Assembly (NCBI RefSeq): GCF_041380365.1
Contig: NZ_CP159981.1
Coordinates: forward strand, 2,170,001 to 2,234,000
Reading direction: 5' to 3'
DNA from: Buchananella sp. 14KM1171
GTDB lineage: Bacteria > Actinomycetota > Actinomycetes > Actinomycetales > Actinomycetaceae
DNA length: 64,000 nucleotides
The translations under genes and the position numbers were made by a program. Below the pieces are notes generated by a model that was given only the letters and a program-made list of their open reading frames with translations, did no database searches and had not been told where the DNA came from. Below are positions 16,783 through 25,989 of this stretch, piece by piece. Within the stretch, counting starts at the first letter, position 1; each line of letters begins with the position of its first letter.

Positions 16783-18293
16783 ACCCCTCCAACTCCAGGC
16801 CGCCGCGCCCCGGGCAGGGCCGCAGGCAGGGACGCGGGCATGCCTCCGCCCCCGCGCGCGCCACCCGGCCCCAGGGCGCGGGCAGCACGCGCGCCGGCGG
16901 CTACGGGGCGGTGGGCGGCAACGTCGGCCACGGCGGGTATGCGCGCCGGGCGGCCGAGCAAGAACACGGAGGCGGGGCGCCGCAGGCCGGTACCACCAGG
17001 CAGGCGAGCGACAGGCACGCCCTGCGAACCCTGGGCAGGTGGCTGAGCGCGCCCTTCGTGTGGCTGCGCGACCGGCTCATGCCCACGTGGGAGAGGATCT
17101 GCGCGCTGCTGGCGCGGCCGTCCTCCAGCCCCAGCACCGACCGGGTGCTGCTGGTGGTCACGTTGGTCGGATTCCTCATCGTCGGGGTGCTGCTGAGCAC
17201 CTCCGTCAACGCCGTTCCCACCCCAGACGAGGAGCTGGGCCCGTTCAAGTGGGTGCCCAAGTACTTCATGTTCCAGGGCGCGGGCATGGTCCTGCTGCTC
17301 TTGGCCGCGGCCATCCCGTGGCGCACCTGGAACAACAAGTTCGTGGTGCCGGCGTTCATGGCCCTGGCGATCGGGGTGCAGCTGTTCACCTCGTTCTTCG
17401 GCGTCAACATCAACGGAAACAGGGCTTGGTTGCGCATCGGGAGCGTCCTAGTGCAGCCCTCTGAGTTCCACAAGGTGGTCTTCGCCCTATACATCGGCTG
17501 GCTGATCACCCAGCCCTGGTTCAGTCTGAAGACCTGGCAGGGCAGGGCCGCCATGTTCGGCCCGGTGCTGCTCTCGATCGGCTCGGTCTTGATCGGCAAG
17601 GACGTGGGCACCTCCCTCATGTTCGTGGCGATAGCTGCGGTGGGGATGTGGCTGTCCGGGCTGAGGATGAGCATTGTTGCCGCCGTGGGCGCCGTGGCGG
17701 GCACCGTCATGGGCCTGGTGGTCTACTTCGACTCGGAACGCGCCTCCCGCTTCGCCCGCTCGTTCCGGGGGCGGGTGGGGTTCCCGGAGGGGACCTACCC
17801 GGAGCAGGAGGACAAGGCCGTGTGGGCCCTGGCCACCGGCGGGGTGCAGGGCACCGGGCCGGGCCAGTCCCGCTTCAAGTGGGGCTACCTGGAACACTTC
17901 CGCAGCGACTACATATTCGCGATCCTGGGGGAGGAGTACGGTCTCATCGGTGCCCTCATCTTCCTGTTCCTCTTCGTCCTGTTCATCTACGCGCTGTTCC
18001 GGATCGCGGCGCGCGCACCCCACCGCTCGGCCCAGGTGTTCGGCGCCTGCGTGGCCACCTACCTGGGGGTGCAGGGCTTCATCAACATGGGCATGGCCAC
18101 CGGCGTCCTGCCGGTGATCGGCGTGCCGCTGCCGTTCATCAGCGAGGGCGGATCCTCTCTGGTTTCATCACTGTGGGCGGTGGGCTTCTTCTTCGCGATC
18201 AACCGGGCTAGCAGCCAGCAGCAAGGCGCCGGGGGCGCAAGCAGGTGGACGCGCCGCAAGTCCGGTGCCGTGGTGGCCCGAAAGGGGAGTTAG
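16779..18293 (+). CDS. ftsW: Septal peptidoglycan glycosyltransferase FtsW
   Basis: SEDS-family polymerase of lipid II working with FtsI. The 504 residues comprise an unusually long (about 115-residue), Arg/Gly/Pro-rich N-terminal cytoplasmic extension followed by about ten transmembrane helices. SEDS features: NGNRAWLRIG, VQPSEFHK, KDVGTSL and the C-terminal PLPFISEGGSSLVSS. ATGA overlap with murD. Basic C-terminal tail. The extension is low-complexity and may be disordered; the internal alternative start would be after residue 90 or so, but the overlap favours the long form. Confidence 0.94.
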   Translation: MNPSNSRPPRPGQGRRQGRGHASAPARATRPQGAGSTRAGGYGAVGGNVGHGGYARRAAEQEHGGGAPQAGTTRQASDRHALRTLGRWLSAPFVWLRDRLMPTWERICALLARPSSSPSTDRVLLVVTLVGFLIVGVLLSTSVNAVPTPDEELGPFKWVPKYFMFQGAGMVLLLLAAAIPWRTWNNKFVVPAFMALAIGVQLFTSFFGVNINGNRAWLRIGSVLVQPSEFHKVVFALYIGWLITQPWFSLKTWQGRAAMFGPVLLSIGSVLIGKDVGTSLMFVAIAAVGMWLSGLRMSIVAAVGAVAGTVMGLVVYFDSERASRFARSFRGRVGFPEGTYPEQEDKAVWALATGGVQGTGPGQSRFKWGYLEHFRSDYIFAILGEEYGLIGALIFLFLFVLFIYALFRIAARAPHRSAQVFGACVATYLGVQGFINMGMATGVLPVIGVPLPFISEGGSSLVSSLWAVGFFFAINRASSQQQGAGGASRWTRRKSGAVVARKGS

Positions 18294-18298
18294 GGAAA

Positions 18299-20815
18299 AT
18301 GGTGCGCGTTTTGTTGGCCGGTGGCGGTACCGCTGGGCACGTCAACCCGATGCTGGCGGTTGCCAGCGCCCTGGAGGAACTGGGCGTGCCCAGGCAGGAC
18401 ATGGTGGCGCTGGGCACCGCCCAGGGCCTAGAGACCACGCTGGTGCCCGCCGCCGGGCTGCGGCTGGAGACCATCGCCAAGGTGCCCGCCCCGCGCAGGC
18501 CCAACCTGGACGCGCTGCGCTTCCCCTCCCGCTTCCTCGGGGCCATCCGGGACGTGCAGTCCCTGCTGCGGCGCGAGCGGATCGACCTGGTGATCGGCAT
18601 GGGCGGCTACGTCTCCACCCCCGCCTACCTGGCGGCCAAGCGCGCCGGGATCCCGGTGGCGATCCACGAGCAGAACGCCCGCCCGGGCTGGGCCAACAAG
18701 TGGGGGGCTCGCTTTGCGCAGTTCGTGGCGATCACCTTCCCGTCCACGCCGCTGCGCGCCCGGAAGGGAGGGACGCAGTGCATCGGCCTGCCGCTGCGCC
18801 CCGCCATCAGGGAGCTGGCCGAGGACCGCGCCCACGGTCGCGCGGCCCAGGTGCGACGGCGCGCGGCCGAGCAGCTGGGGCTGGACCCCGCCCTGCCGAC
18901 CATCCTGGTCACCGGCGGCTCGCTGGGGGCCAAGAGCATCAACGACGCCTTCGCGGCCGCCGCCGCGCGGCTGGAGGTGCAGGTGCTGCACCTGACCGGC
19001 AAGGGCAAGGACGCGCCGGTGCGGCAGGCCGCTGCGGACCGGGCGAACTACCACGTGTTGGACTACCTGCCCCAGATGGAGCTGGCCCTGGCGGCGGCGG
19101 ACCTGGTGGTGTGCCGGGCGGGAGCGGGCACGGTGAGCGAGCTGTGCGCCCTGGGGCTGCCGGCGATCTACGTGCCGCTGCCGATCGGCAACGGCGAGCA
19201 GCGGCTGAACGCGGCCGACGCCGTCAAGGCGGGCGGTGCCCTGCTGGTGGAGGACTCCCAGGTGGGGGTCGACTTCGTGCTGCGCGCGCAGGAGCTGGTG
19301 CGGGATGCGGCCCGCCTGGAGGCGATGGGCGCCGCCGCCGCGAGCGTGGGCCGCATCGACGCCGCCGAGCAGATGGCCGCCCGGAGCCTGGCGCTGGTGA
19401 GCGCCCCCGCTGCCGCCCCCGCTGAGGACGCCCGGGTGGACGACGCTGCCGCCCCGGCGGGCAAAGAGGAGGGCCGCCCCGTGTTCCACTTCATCGGGAT
19501 CGGCGGGGCCGGGATGAGCGTGATCGCCGAGCTGCTTTTGGCCCAGGGTTTTGTTGTCAGCGGCTCCGACCGCGCCGATTCTGCGGTCTTGGCCCACCTG
19601 CGGGCCCTGGGGGCCACGGTGCACGTGGGCCACGCGGCCGGTCAGGTGCCTGCCGAGGCGACCGTGGTGGTCTCCACTGCGGTGCGCGAGTCCAACCCGG
19701 AGCTGGCAGTGGCGCGCGAGCGCGCCCAGCGCGTGTGGCACCGCTCCCAGGCGCTGGCCTTCGCGGCCCGCCAGGACCGTTTCGTGGCCGTGGCCGGAGC
19801 GCACGGCAAGACCACCACCTCCGCGATGCTGGCGGTGGCCGGGCGCGCGGCGGGGCTGGACCCCTCCTGGGCGGTGGGCTCGAGCATCGCCGGGGTGGGC
19901 TCGGGGGCGCACCTGGGGCAGGGGGGAGTGTTCGTTGCCGAGGCAGACGAGTCCGACGCCTCGTTCCTGAACTACGCCCCCACGGTGGCGCTGGTGACTA
20001 ACATCGAGCCCGACCACCTGGACCACTACGGCACCAGGGAGAAGTTCGAGCAGGCATTCGTGGACTTCGCGGCGCGGGTGGTGCCGGGCGGCACGTTGGT
20101 GCTGTGCGGAGACGACCCCGGCTGCGTGGCGCTGCGCCAGCGCGTCTCGCCCGAGCTGCGGGTGGTCACCTACGGGCGCACCCCGCAGGCGGGGGAGCAC
20201 GTGCTGCTCTCGGGGCACGGCGAACAGGCGCGCGTGGAGTTCGCCGGCCAGGGCGCGCAGTTGCGCCTGGCGGTGCCGGGCGACCACGTGGAGCTGAACG
20301 CCGCTGGCGCCGTGGCGGCGCTGGGCGCGCTGGGGGTGCCGTTGGAGCGGGCGGCGGCGTCGCTGAGCGGATTTGCCGGGACCGGGCGCCGCTTCGAGCT
20401 GCGGGGGCAGGAGCGCGGCGTGCAGGTGGTGGACGACTACGCCCACCACCCCACGGAGGTGGAGGCCACCTTGCGCGCGGCGCGCAGCGCCACGCGGGGC
20501 CGGGTGGGCGTGCTGTTCCAGCCCCACCTGTACTCCCGCACCGTTAACTTCGCCGAGCAGTTCGCCCGGGCGCTGGCGCTGGCCGACCGGGCGATCGTCA
20601 CCGACGTCTACGCGGCCCGCGAGGACCCGGTGCCGGGGGTGGACGGGCGCACTATCACCGGGCACGATCCGGCGCTGGTGTACGTTGCCGACCGCGTTCA
20701 GGGCGCGCGCGAGCTGGCCCAGTGGGCGAAGGACGGGGACCTGCTGCTCACCGTGGGCGCGGGCAGCATCACCGAGCAGGCCGATGACGTGCTGGCCGCC
20801 CTGCGGGAGCGCTAG
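18299..20815 (+). CDS. murG-murC: Fused MurG-MurC: lipid II GlcNAc transferase plus UDP-MurNAc--L-alanine ligase
   Basis: One uninterrupted frame of 838 codons joins two enzymes that are normally separate. Residues 1-365 are MurG: GGGTAGHVNPMLAVA near the start, GMGGYVSTP, HEQNARPGWANK, VTGGSLGAKSIN and CRAGAGTVSELCALG. A 30-residue Ala/Pro/acidic linker follows. Residues 395-838 are MurC: FIGIGGAGMSVIAELL, ATP loop GAHGKTTTSAML, EADESDASFL, DYAHHPTEV. MurC makes the first stem-peptide addition in the cytosol, MurG converts lipid I to lipid II at the membrane. An in-frame GTG at 19481 with AGGAGG eight bases upstream sits exactly at the start of the MurC domain, so a separate MurC may also be made. 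ftsQ follows after three bases. Confidence 0.93.
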   Translation: MVRVLLAGGGTAGHVNPMLAVASALEELGVPRQDMVALGTAQGLETTLVPAAGLRLETIAKVPAPRRPNLDALRFPSRFLGAIRDVQSLLRRERIDLVIGMGGYVSTPAYLAAKRAGIPVAIHEQNARPGWANKWGARFAQFVAITFPSTPLRARKGGTQCIGLPLRPAIRELAEDRAHGRAAQVRRRAAEQLGLDPALPTILVTGGSLGAKSINDAFAAAAARLEVQVLHLTGKGKDAPVRQAAADRANYHVLDYLPQMELALAAADLVVCRAGAGTVSELCALGLPAIYVPLPIGNGEQRLNAADAVKAGGALLVEDSQVGVDFVLRAQELVRDAARLEAMGAAAASVGRIDAAEQMAARSLALVSAPAAAPAEDARVDDAAAPAGKEEGRPVFHFIGIGGAGMSVIAELLLAQGFVVSGSDRADSAVLAHLRALGATVHVGHAAGQVPAEATVVVSTAVRESNPELAVARERAQRVWHRSQALAFAARQDRFVAVAGAHGKTTTSAMLAVAGRAAGLDPSWAVGSSIAGVGSGAHLGQGGVFVAEADESDASFLNYAPTVALVTNIEPDHLDHYGTREKFEQAFVDFAARVVPGGTLVLCGDDPGCVALRQRVSPELRVVTYGRTPQAGEHVLLSGHGEQARVEFAGQGAQLRLAVPGDHVELNAAGAVAALGALGVPLERAAASLSGFAGTGRRFELRGQERGVQVVDDYAHHPTEVEATLRAARSATRGRVGVLFQPHLYSRTVNFAEQFARALALADRAIVTDVYAAREDPVPGVDGRTITGHDPALVYVADRVQGARELAQWAKDGDLLLTVGAGSITEQADDVLAALRER

Positions 20816-20818
20816 GCA

Positions 20819-21658
20819 ATGGACCAGGAGGAGACGCGCACCGGGCAGTTGGAGCGGCCCGGGCAGGCGGAGGCAAGCGCCGACGTGGCGCGGCGCCTGA
20901 GCCGCAGCGGCCAGTGGGAGGAGACCTCTCCCGGGCCGGCCGACCTGACCATGCGCATCGAGGAGCGCAAGAGCGCGCGCCGCAAGCAGGTCACCCGCAA
21001 GCTGGCCCTGTGGGGCGTGCCCGTGGTGCTGGTGGGCGCGGTGGTCGGGCTGGGCGTGCTCTCCCCGTTCTACAAGCTGCGCGCGGACGCCGTACTGATC
21101 GACGGGGCCACCCCGGCCGTGGAGGCCGAGGTGCGCGCGGCGATCGAACCGTTCGTGGGTCGACCGCTGCTTCTGCTCAGCACGGGCGATGTGGAGGCTG
21201 CGGTGGAGCAGCTGCCCACGGTCGAGGACGCGCGGGTGCGCAAGAACGCCCCCCAGGGGATCGACGTGGCGGTGACCACGGTGGCCCCCGCGATTGCCGT
21301 GCCGCTTGCTGATGGCACCTTCGAGCTCTTCACCCCCGCCGGGGCGAGCCTGAAGGTGGCCGGGGATGCGGGCGGCCTGCCGGTGGTGCACCTGGCCGAC
21401 GGCGGGGAGCGGGGCGTGCAAGCGCGGACCGGGGCGGTGGTGAGCCGCGCCCTGCCGCAGAACGTGAAGGAGAAGCTGGCCAAGTGCGAGGTCAGCGCGG
21501 CCGGGCAGGTGGTGTTGACGCTGAACGGGGACGCCACCGTGCTGTGGGGGGACCAGAGCGAACCGGAGCTGAAGGGCCGGGTGCTCTCGCTGCTGCTTGA
21601 TACCCCCGCCAAGCAGTACGACGTCTCCAACCCGGATCGGCCCACGACGCTGAACTAG
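20819..21658 (+). CDS. ftsQ: Cell division protein FtsQ/DivIB
   Basis: Divisome protein of 279 residues: a charged cytoplasmic N-terminus (about 62 residues), a single transmembrane helix (about residues 63-83), and an extracytoplasmic POTRA domain (from FYKLRADAVLIDG) followed by the FtsQ beta domain. It starts three bases after the murG-murC stop. Sequence conservation is limited outside the POTRA region; identification rests on topology, domain order and position. Confidence 0.9.
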   Translation: MDQEETRTGQLERPGQAEASADVARRLSRSGQWEETSPGPADLTMRIEERKSARRKQVTRKLALWGVPVVLVGAVVGLGVLSPFYKLRADAVLIDGATPAVEAEVRAAIEPFVGRPLLLLSTGDVEAAVEQLPTVEDARVRKNAPQGIDVAVTTVAPAIAVPLADGTFELFTPAGASLKVAGDAGGLPVVHLADGGERGVQARTGAVVSRALPQNVKEKLAKCEVSAAGQVVLTLNGDATVLWGDQSEPELKGRVLSLLLDTPAKQYDVSNPDRPTTLN

Positions 21659-21908
21659 CGGGCGCCGGCCCTCCACGCCGGCGAGGGGCGCTCGGCGCGC
21701 GTGCCGGCGGCCTTCGGTGCCCTGAACGGAGGGCGCGTGGGGCGCCCTGAGGCGTGGCGTGCGGCCCACTCAAATCACACCGGTGTGGTTTCCGCGTGTC
21801 GCAACCGTTTTTGGGGCCGCGACACGGTTTCATTTCCCTAGCAGGAAATGACATAACTATAACCCTCACGTTGAGGGTTAAGGTTTTCCAAAGGGGAGGG
21901 ACGTCGTC
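21659..21908 (+). promoter_or_regulatory. ftsZ promoter region with several inverted repeats
   Basis: The 250-base gap between ftsQ and ftsZ is less GC-rich in its second half. It contains a GGGCGC/GCGCCC hairpin (21731-21747), a perfect 12-bp palindrome CACACCGGTGTG (21776-21787), CGTGTCGC/GCGACACG arms (21795-21802 and 21819-21826) and a perfect inverted repeat TAACCCTCA-CGT-TGAGGGTTA at 21860-21880, beside the -10-like TATAAC (21858-21863). ftsZ expression is therefore probably independent of the upstream genes. Confidence 0.6.
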
Positions 21909-23219
21909 ATGGCTTCACCGCAGAACTACCTGGCCGTCATCAAGGTCGTCGGCATCGGCGGTGGTGGCGTCAATGCCGTCAACCGCATGATCGAGGCCGA
22001 CGTGCGGGGCGTTGAATTCATCGCCATCAACACTGACGCTCAGGCTCTCCTGATGTGCGACGCCGACGTGAAGCTGGAGATCGGCCGCGAGATCACCCGT
22101 GGCCTGGGCGCCGGCGCCGACCCGAGCGTCGGCAAGCGCGCCGCGGAGGACCACGAGGAGGACATCGCCGAGGCCTTGCGCGGCGCGGACATGGTCTTCG
22201 TTACCGCCGGCGAGGGCGGCGGCACCGGCACCGGCGGTGCGCCCGTCGTGGCCCGCATCGCCCGCTCCCTGGGCGCGCTCACCGTCGGCGTCGTCACCCG
22301 CCCCTTCCGCTTCGAGGGCCGCCGCCGCGCCAAGCAGGCCGAGGCCGGCGTGGAGGCGCTGCGCGCCGAGGTGGACACCATCATCGTGATCCCCAACGAC
22401 CGCCTGCTGGACATCAACGACCCTGACATCTCCATGCTGGACGCCTTCCGTACCGCCGACCAGGTGCTGCAGATGGGCGTGCAGGGCATCACCGACCTCA
22501 TCACCACCCCCGGCGTGATCAACGTGGACTTCGCGGACGTCAAGTCCGTCATGAAGGACGCCGGCACCGCCATCATGGGCATCGGCACCGCCTCCGGGCC
22601 GGGCCGCGCCCTCACCGCCGCCGAGGCGGCCATCAGCTCCCCGCTGATCGAGGCCACCATCAACGGCGCCCACGGCGTGCTGGTCTACTGCCAGGCGGGT
22701 GCCTCCATGGGCATGAACGAGATGTCCGAGGCCGCAGACCTGGTTGCCGAGGCCGTCCACCCCGAGGCCAACATCATCACCGGTATGGCCCTGGACGACT
22801 CCCTGGGCGACGAGATGCGCGTGACCGTCATCGCGGCGGGCTTCGACAACGTCAGCGGCGAGGAGAGCGCCCCCGCCGACAGCAAGGTCTACCGCCCGGC
22901 CGACGCCATGGTGGCGGCCGCCCGCCAGACCGGCACCCTGCCCACCCCGGCCCCCGAGCCCGTGGTTCCCCCCACCGTGGCGACCGCCTCCACCCGCGCC
23001 GCGCACCGCGCCCCGGTGCTGCCGCCCACGATCGAGGACGACGAGGACGCCGTCATGGTGGGCGCCCTGGACGGCAACGCGATGCCGACCTTCGTGCCCT
23101 CCACCCCGGCAGCCCGCGGCCAGCAGGGCCTGGAGATGCCCCGGATCTACGACGAGGACGGGCGCAGCAACGCGACCAACCTGACCCCGCCGAAGTTCCT
23201 GCGCACGGTCGAGTCCTGA
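21909..23219 (+). CDS. ftsZ: Cell division GTPase FtsZ
   Basis: Tubulin homologue forming the Z ring. Of the 436 residues, the GTPase core covers about 1-315 with [15 protein letters not shown], the tubulin signature [10 protein letters not shown] (about residues 101-110) and NDRLL; a variable linker (about 320-420) follows, and the C-terminal end (NLTPPKFLR) may be the peptide for SepF binding. ATG preceded by AAAGGGGAGGG. pgeF starts at the next base after the stop. Confidence 0.97.
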   Translation: MASPQNYLAVIKVVGIGGGGVNAVNRMIEADVRGVEFIAINTDAQALLMCDADVKLEIGREITRGLGAGADPSVGKRAAEDHEEDIAEALRGADMVFVTAGEGGGTGTGGAPVVARIARSLGALTVGVVTRPFRFEGRRRAKQAEAGVEALRAEVDTIIVIPNDRLLDINDPDISMLDAFRTADQVLQMGVQGITDLITTPGVINVDFADVKSVMKDAGTAIMGIGTASGPGRALTAAEAAISSPLIEATINGAHGVLVYCQAGASMGMNEMSEAADLVAEAVHPEANIITGMALDDSLGDEMRVTVIAAGFDNVSGEESAPADSKVYRPADAMVAAARQTGTLPTPAPEPVVPPTVATASTRAAHRAPVLPPTIEDDEDAVMVGALDGNAMPTFVPSTPAARGQQGLEMPRIYDEDGRSNATNLTPPKFLRTVES

Positions 23220-24092
23220 TTGATCGCTAACAGTACTGCCGCCGGGTGGGTCCACGTGGACCTGCCCGGCGGCAGCGTCGTCCTGACCAACGCCAACGGG
23301 GGAGTATCAGGCGGGACCTGGGCCAGCCCCCGAGGTGGCGGTGGGGCCAACATGGGCGACCACGTGGGCGACGACCCCGGCGCCGTGGCCGCCAACCGCG
23401 CCCTCCTGGCAGGCCTACTCCCACCCGGCTGCCGCGCGGTCTGGATGAACCAGATCCACTCCGCCATCTGCGCCGACGCTGCCGGGGACGGGCCCAGCCC
23501 CGAGGCCCCCGGCGAGGCGGCGGGACGCAGCGCGGGCGCGGGCACCGGGCGGACGGCGGCAACGTCGGCCCCCATCCCCACCGCAGACGCGCTGCTAAGC
23601 ACCCAGGCCGGCCTCTGCCCCGCCGTGGTGGTGGCCGACTGCGTACCACTCGCCCTGCTCGCCACCGACGGCAGCGTGGCCGTGGCGGTGCACGCCGGCA
23701 GGGCGGGGCTCCTGGTCGGGGTGGTCGCCAACGCCATCAGCGCCGCCCGCCAAAAGCTAAGCCCCGGCGCCCGCCTCCAGGCAGTCATCGGCGCCCACAT
23801 CTGCGCCGCCTGCTACGAGGTCGGCCCCGAACTGGCCCGGCAGGTCGAACCCACCCATCCCCACCTGGTCACCACCAGCCGCTGGGGCACGCCCGCCCTC
23901 GACCTCGCCGCCGGCGTGAGACGCGAACTGGAGCGCGCCGGGGTAGAGATCGCCTACCAGAGCCGGCAGTGCACCCAGGAGGACGCCAACTACTACTCCT
24001 ACCGACGCAGCGGCCCCACCGGCAGGCAAGCCCTCATCGTCATTGCGCAACACGCCGCGCAAAACCACGGAAAAATCCCCGCCGATAGTTAG
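23220..24092 (+). CDS. pgeF: Peptidoglycan editing factor/purine nucleoside phosphorylase, YfiH family
   Basis: Multicopper-oxidase-like-fold family (YfiH, Cu-oxidase_4). Members cleave adenosine and other purine nucleosides, and E. coli PgeF corrects mis-incorporated L-Ser in peptidoglycan precursors. The 290 residues include the conserved NMGDHVGDD, the catalytic VVVADCVPL Cys with AVAVHAGRAG His, and GAHICAACYEVG. It starts with TTG at 23220, immediately after the ftsZ stop. In most relatives a YggS gene separates pgeF and sepF; none is present here. Confidence 0.88.
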   Translation: MIANSTAAGWVHVDLPGGSVVLTNANGGVSGGTWASPRGGGGANMGDHVGDDPGAVAANRALLAGLLPPGCRAVWMNQIHSAICADAAGDGPSPEAPGEAAGRSAGAGTGRTAATSAPIPTADALLSTQAGLCPAVVVADCVPLALLATDGSVAVAVHAGRAGLLVGVVANAISAARQKLSPGARLQAVIGAHICAACYEVGPELARQVEPTHPHLVTTSRWGTPALDLAAGVRRELERAGVEIAYQSRQCTQEDANYYSYRRSGPTGRQALIVIAQHAAQNHGKIPADS

Positions 24093-24124
24093 CGTGGACC
24101 CAACGGCGCCCACAAGGAGCAGAC

Positions 24125-24520
24125 ATGGCAAACGGAATGTTCGGACGGTTCTTCGCCGCCCAGCCTGCGGAGGAAGAGATTCCTGAAACCGAGGCATTCG
24201 AGTCTGATTACTACTACGGGGACGAGGAAGAGACCTACGCGGAGGTGACCCCGCTGCACCCCGCCCCCGTAGCGGTCGAGACCCGCATGACCACGTGCCG
24301 CCCCCGCAACATCGAGGAGTGCGGCAAGTTCGTGCCCGAACTCGTCTCCGGCGTCCCCGTCATCCTGGACATTTCGGGCGCCTCCGAGGTCGAGCGCACC
24401 CGCGTCTACGACTTCGCCTGCGGCGTCGTGGCCGGCTGCAGCGGCAGCTTCTCCATGGTCACCCAGGATGTCTACCTGCTGGTGCCGGAACACGTGACCG
24501 TCGCTAAGTTGTCAGACTAA
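24125..24520 (+). CDS. sepF: Cell division protein SepF
   Basis: Membrane-tethering partner of FtsZ in actinobacteria, which lack FtsA. The 131 residues begin with an amphipathic N-terminal helix (MANGMFGRFF), then an acidic linker with a YYYGDEEE stretch, and the C-terminal SepF domain (CRPRNIEECGKFV through PVILDISG and SMVTQDVYLLVPEHV). ATG has AAGGAGC upstream. The YggT membrane gene that often follows sepF is missing. Confidence 0.94.
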   Translation: MANGMFGRFFAAQPAEEEIPETEAFESDYYYGDEEETYAEVTPLHPAPVAVETRMTTCRPRNIEECGKFVPELVSGVPVILDISGASEVERTRVYDFACGVVAGCSGSFSMVTQDVYLLVPEHVTVAKLSD

Positions 24521-24653
24521 ATAGCCCCTTTTTCGCGTGGCCTGCGCGGACACGCGTGCTAGGGTGAGGGAGCTGAAGCAGAACTTTGGCTCTGTTTCAA
24601 AGAGGACAAGAGGGGCGCCGCCAGGTGCACCCGCCTATCGAGAGGTGACTTGA

Positions 24654-25271
24654 ATGGCGCTGCTCACTACGGATGACGTGCTGCACAAGCGTTTCCTTGC
24701 GACCAAGTTCCGTGAGGGCTACGACCAGGACGAGGTTGACGACTTCCTGGACGAGGTCGCGGAGACCCTGCGCGAGCTCAACGCCGAGAACGAGGAACTG
24801 CGCGAGAAGCTCGCCGCCGCCGAGCGTCGCATCGCCGAGCTCTCCCAGGGTGGCGAGGCCGTCGCGGCCCCCGTGGTCGAGGCCCCGGTGGAGCCCGTTG
24901 TCGAGCCCGAGCCCGCCCCCGTGGTGCCCGAGCCCGTTGCCGCCGCCCCGGCCGTCAGCGAGCCCGAGTCCGCCACCAGCATGCTGCTGCTGGCCCAGCG
25001 CCTGCACGACGAGTACGTCGCCAACGGCCGCGCCGAGGGTGACCGCCTGGTCGCCGAGGCCCGCACCGAGGCCGAGCGCATCGTCCGCGAGGCCGAGGAC
25101 CAGCACTCCCGCACCCTGGCCCGCCTCGAGCAGGACCGCTCCCTGCTGGAGCGCAAGATCGACGAGCTGCGCGAGTACGAGGCGGAGTACCGCCAGCGCC
25201 TGCGCACCTACCTGGAGTCCCTGGTCGAGAACGTGGTCAACACGAGCCTGGACCGCCCGACTCTGGACTGA
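24654..25271 (+). CDS. divIVA: Polar growth protein DivIVA (Wag31)
   Basis: Coiled-coil protein that recruits the cell-wall synthesis machinery to poles and septum in actinobacteria. The 205 residues have the DivIVA lipid-binding N-terminus (TTDDVLHKRFLATKFREGYDQ, first part), a first coiled coil (about 32-66), a Pro/Val/Glu-rich spacer (about 70-110) and a second coiled coil (about 117-190). ATG with GAGAGGTGACTTGA upstream. The 133-base gap after sepF probably holds its own promoter; a strong hairpin follows the stop. Confidence 0.94.
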   Translation: MALLTTDDVLHKRFLATKFREGYDQDEVDDFLDEVAETLRELNAENEELREKLAAAERRIAELSQGGEAVAAPVVEAPVEPVVEPEPAPVVPEPVAAAPAVSEPESATSMLLLAQRLHDEYVANGRAEGDRLVAEARTEAERIVREAEDQHSRTLARLEQDRSLLERKIDELREYEAEYRQRLRTYLESLVENVVNTSLDRPTLD

Positions 25272-25285
25272 AGCTAGTTAACGCC

Positions 25286-25321
25286 GGCGGGGCGGTGACG
25301 GGTGACCGTCACCGCCCCGCC
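25286..25321 (+). terminator. Perfect 15-bp hairpin after divIVA
   Basis: GGCGGGGCGGTGACG (25286-25300) and its exact complement (25307-25321) enclose a six-base loop. No T-run follows, as is common in high-GC actinobacteria. It lies only 17 bases before the lspA ATG and overlaps its leader. Confidence 0.75.
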
Positions 25322-25338
25322 TGGTATGGAGGAGACTT

Positions 25339-25989
25339 ATGCCGAGCAACCGCACCGCGCTTGCTTCCCTAACCGCAGCCGGCCTGGGGGTCGTTGCTCT
25401 GGACCAGGCCACCAAGGTGTGGGCCATCGCCGCTTTGACCGGGCGCGAGCGCCAGGCGCTGCTGGGCCAGTGGCTGGGCCTGGAACTGCACTACAACCCG
25501 GGTGCCTCCTTCTCCTTCGGGGAGGGCGCCACCTGGGTTTTCGGCGTGTTGGCGCTGCTGACCGTGGCCGTCATCATCCGGTTGGCCCCCAGGATGACCA
25601 GCGTGCGGTGGGCGGTCACGGTGGGCGTGTTCCTTGGCGGCGCGGTGGGCAACCTGATCGACCGCATGTTCCGCGCCCCTGGCTTCCTGCACGGGCACGT
25701 GGTGGACTTCATCGCCTACGGCAACTGGTTCATCGGCAACGTGGCTGACATCGCGCTGGTGGGGGCCGCCCTGGCGCTCGCCTACCTCTCCCTGCGCGGC
25801 ATCGAGCCGTGGGAGGTGGCCGACGCCGCCGCCGAGCCAGACGCAGCTACCGCCGGCCCGGCCGTTGCCGACGCCGAGGCGGACGCCGAGGACGCTGCGG
25901 AGGCCGATGCCGACGAGACGGACGCCTACGAGGTGGCAAAGGCCGAGGCGGGCGCGCCGGAGGCAGCCAGCGAGGAGGGGCGGCAGTGA
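25339..25989 (+). CDS. lspA: Lipoprotein signal peptidase II
   Basis: Aspartic protease that removes signal peptides from prolipoproteins. The 216 residues have four transmembrane helices and both catalytic Asp motifs: GNLIDRMF (about residues 102-109) and [12 protein letters not shown] (about 133-144). An acidic, Ala/Glu/Asp-rich cytoplasmic tail of roughly 55 residues is an addition to the usual 160-residue enzyme. ATG preceded by GGAGGAGAC. GTGA overlap with rluD. Confidence 0.95.
   Translation: MPSNRTALASLTAAGLGVVALDQATKVWAIAALTGRERQALLGQWLGLELHYNPGASFSFGEGATWVFGVLALLTVAVIIRLAPRMTSVRWAVTVGVFLGGAVGNLIDRMFRAPGFLHGHVVDFIAYGNWFIGNVADIALVGAALALAYLSLRGIEPWEVADAAAEPDAATAGPAVADAEADAEDAAEADADETDAYEVAKAEAGAPEAASEEGRQ

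Noticed and set aside
18428-21769. 1113-codon frame antisense to murG-murC-ftsQ
   Set aside because: Shadow frame caused by GC bias; the sense frames are recognisable enzymes.
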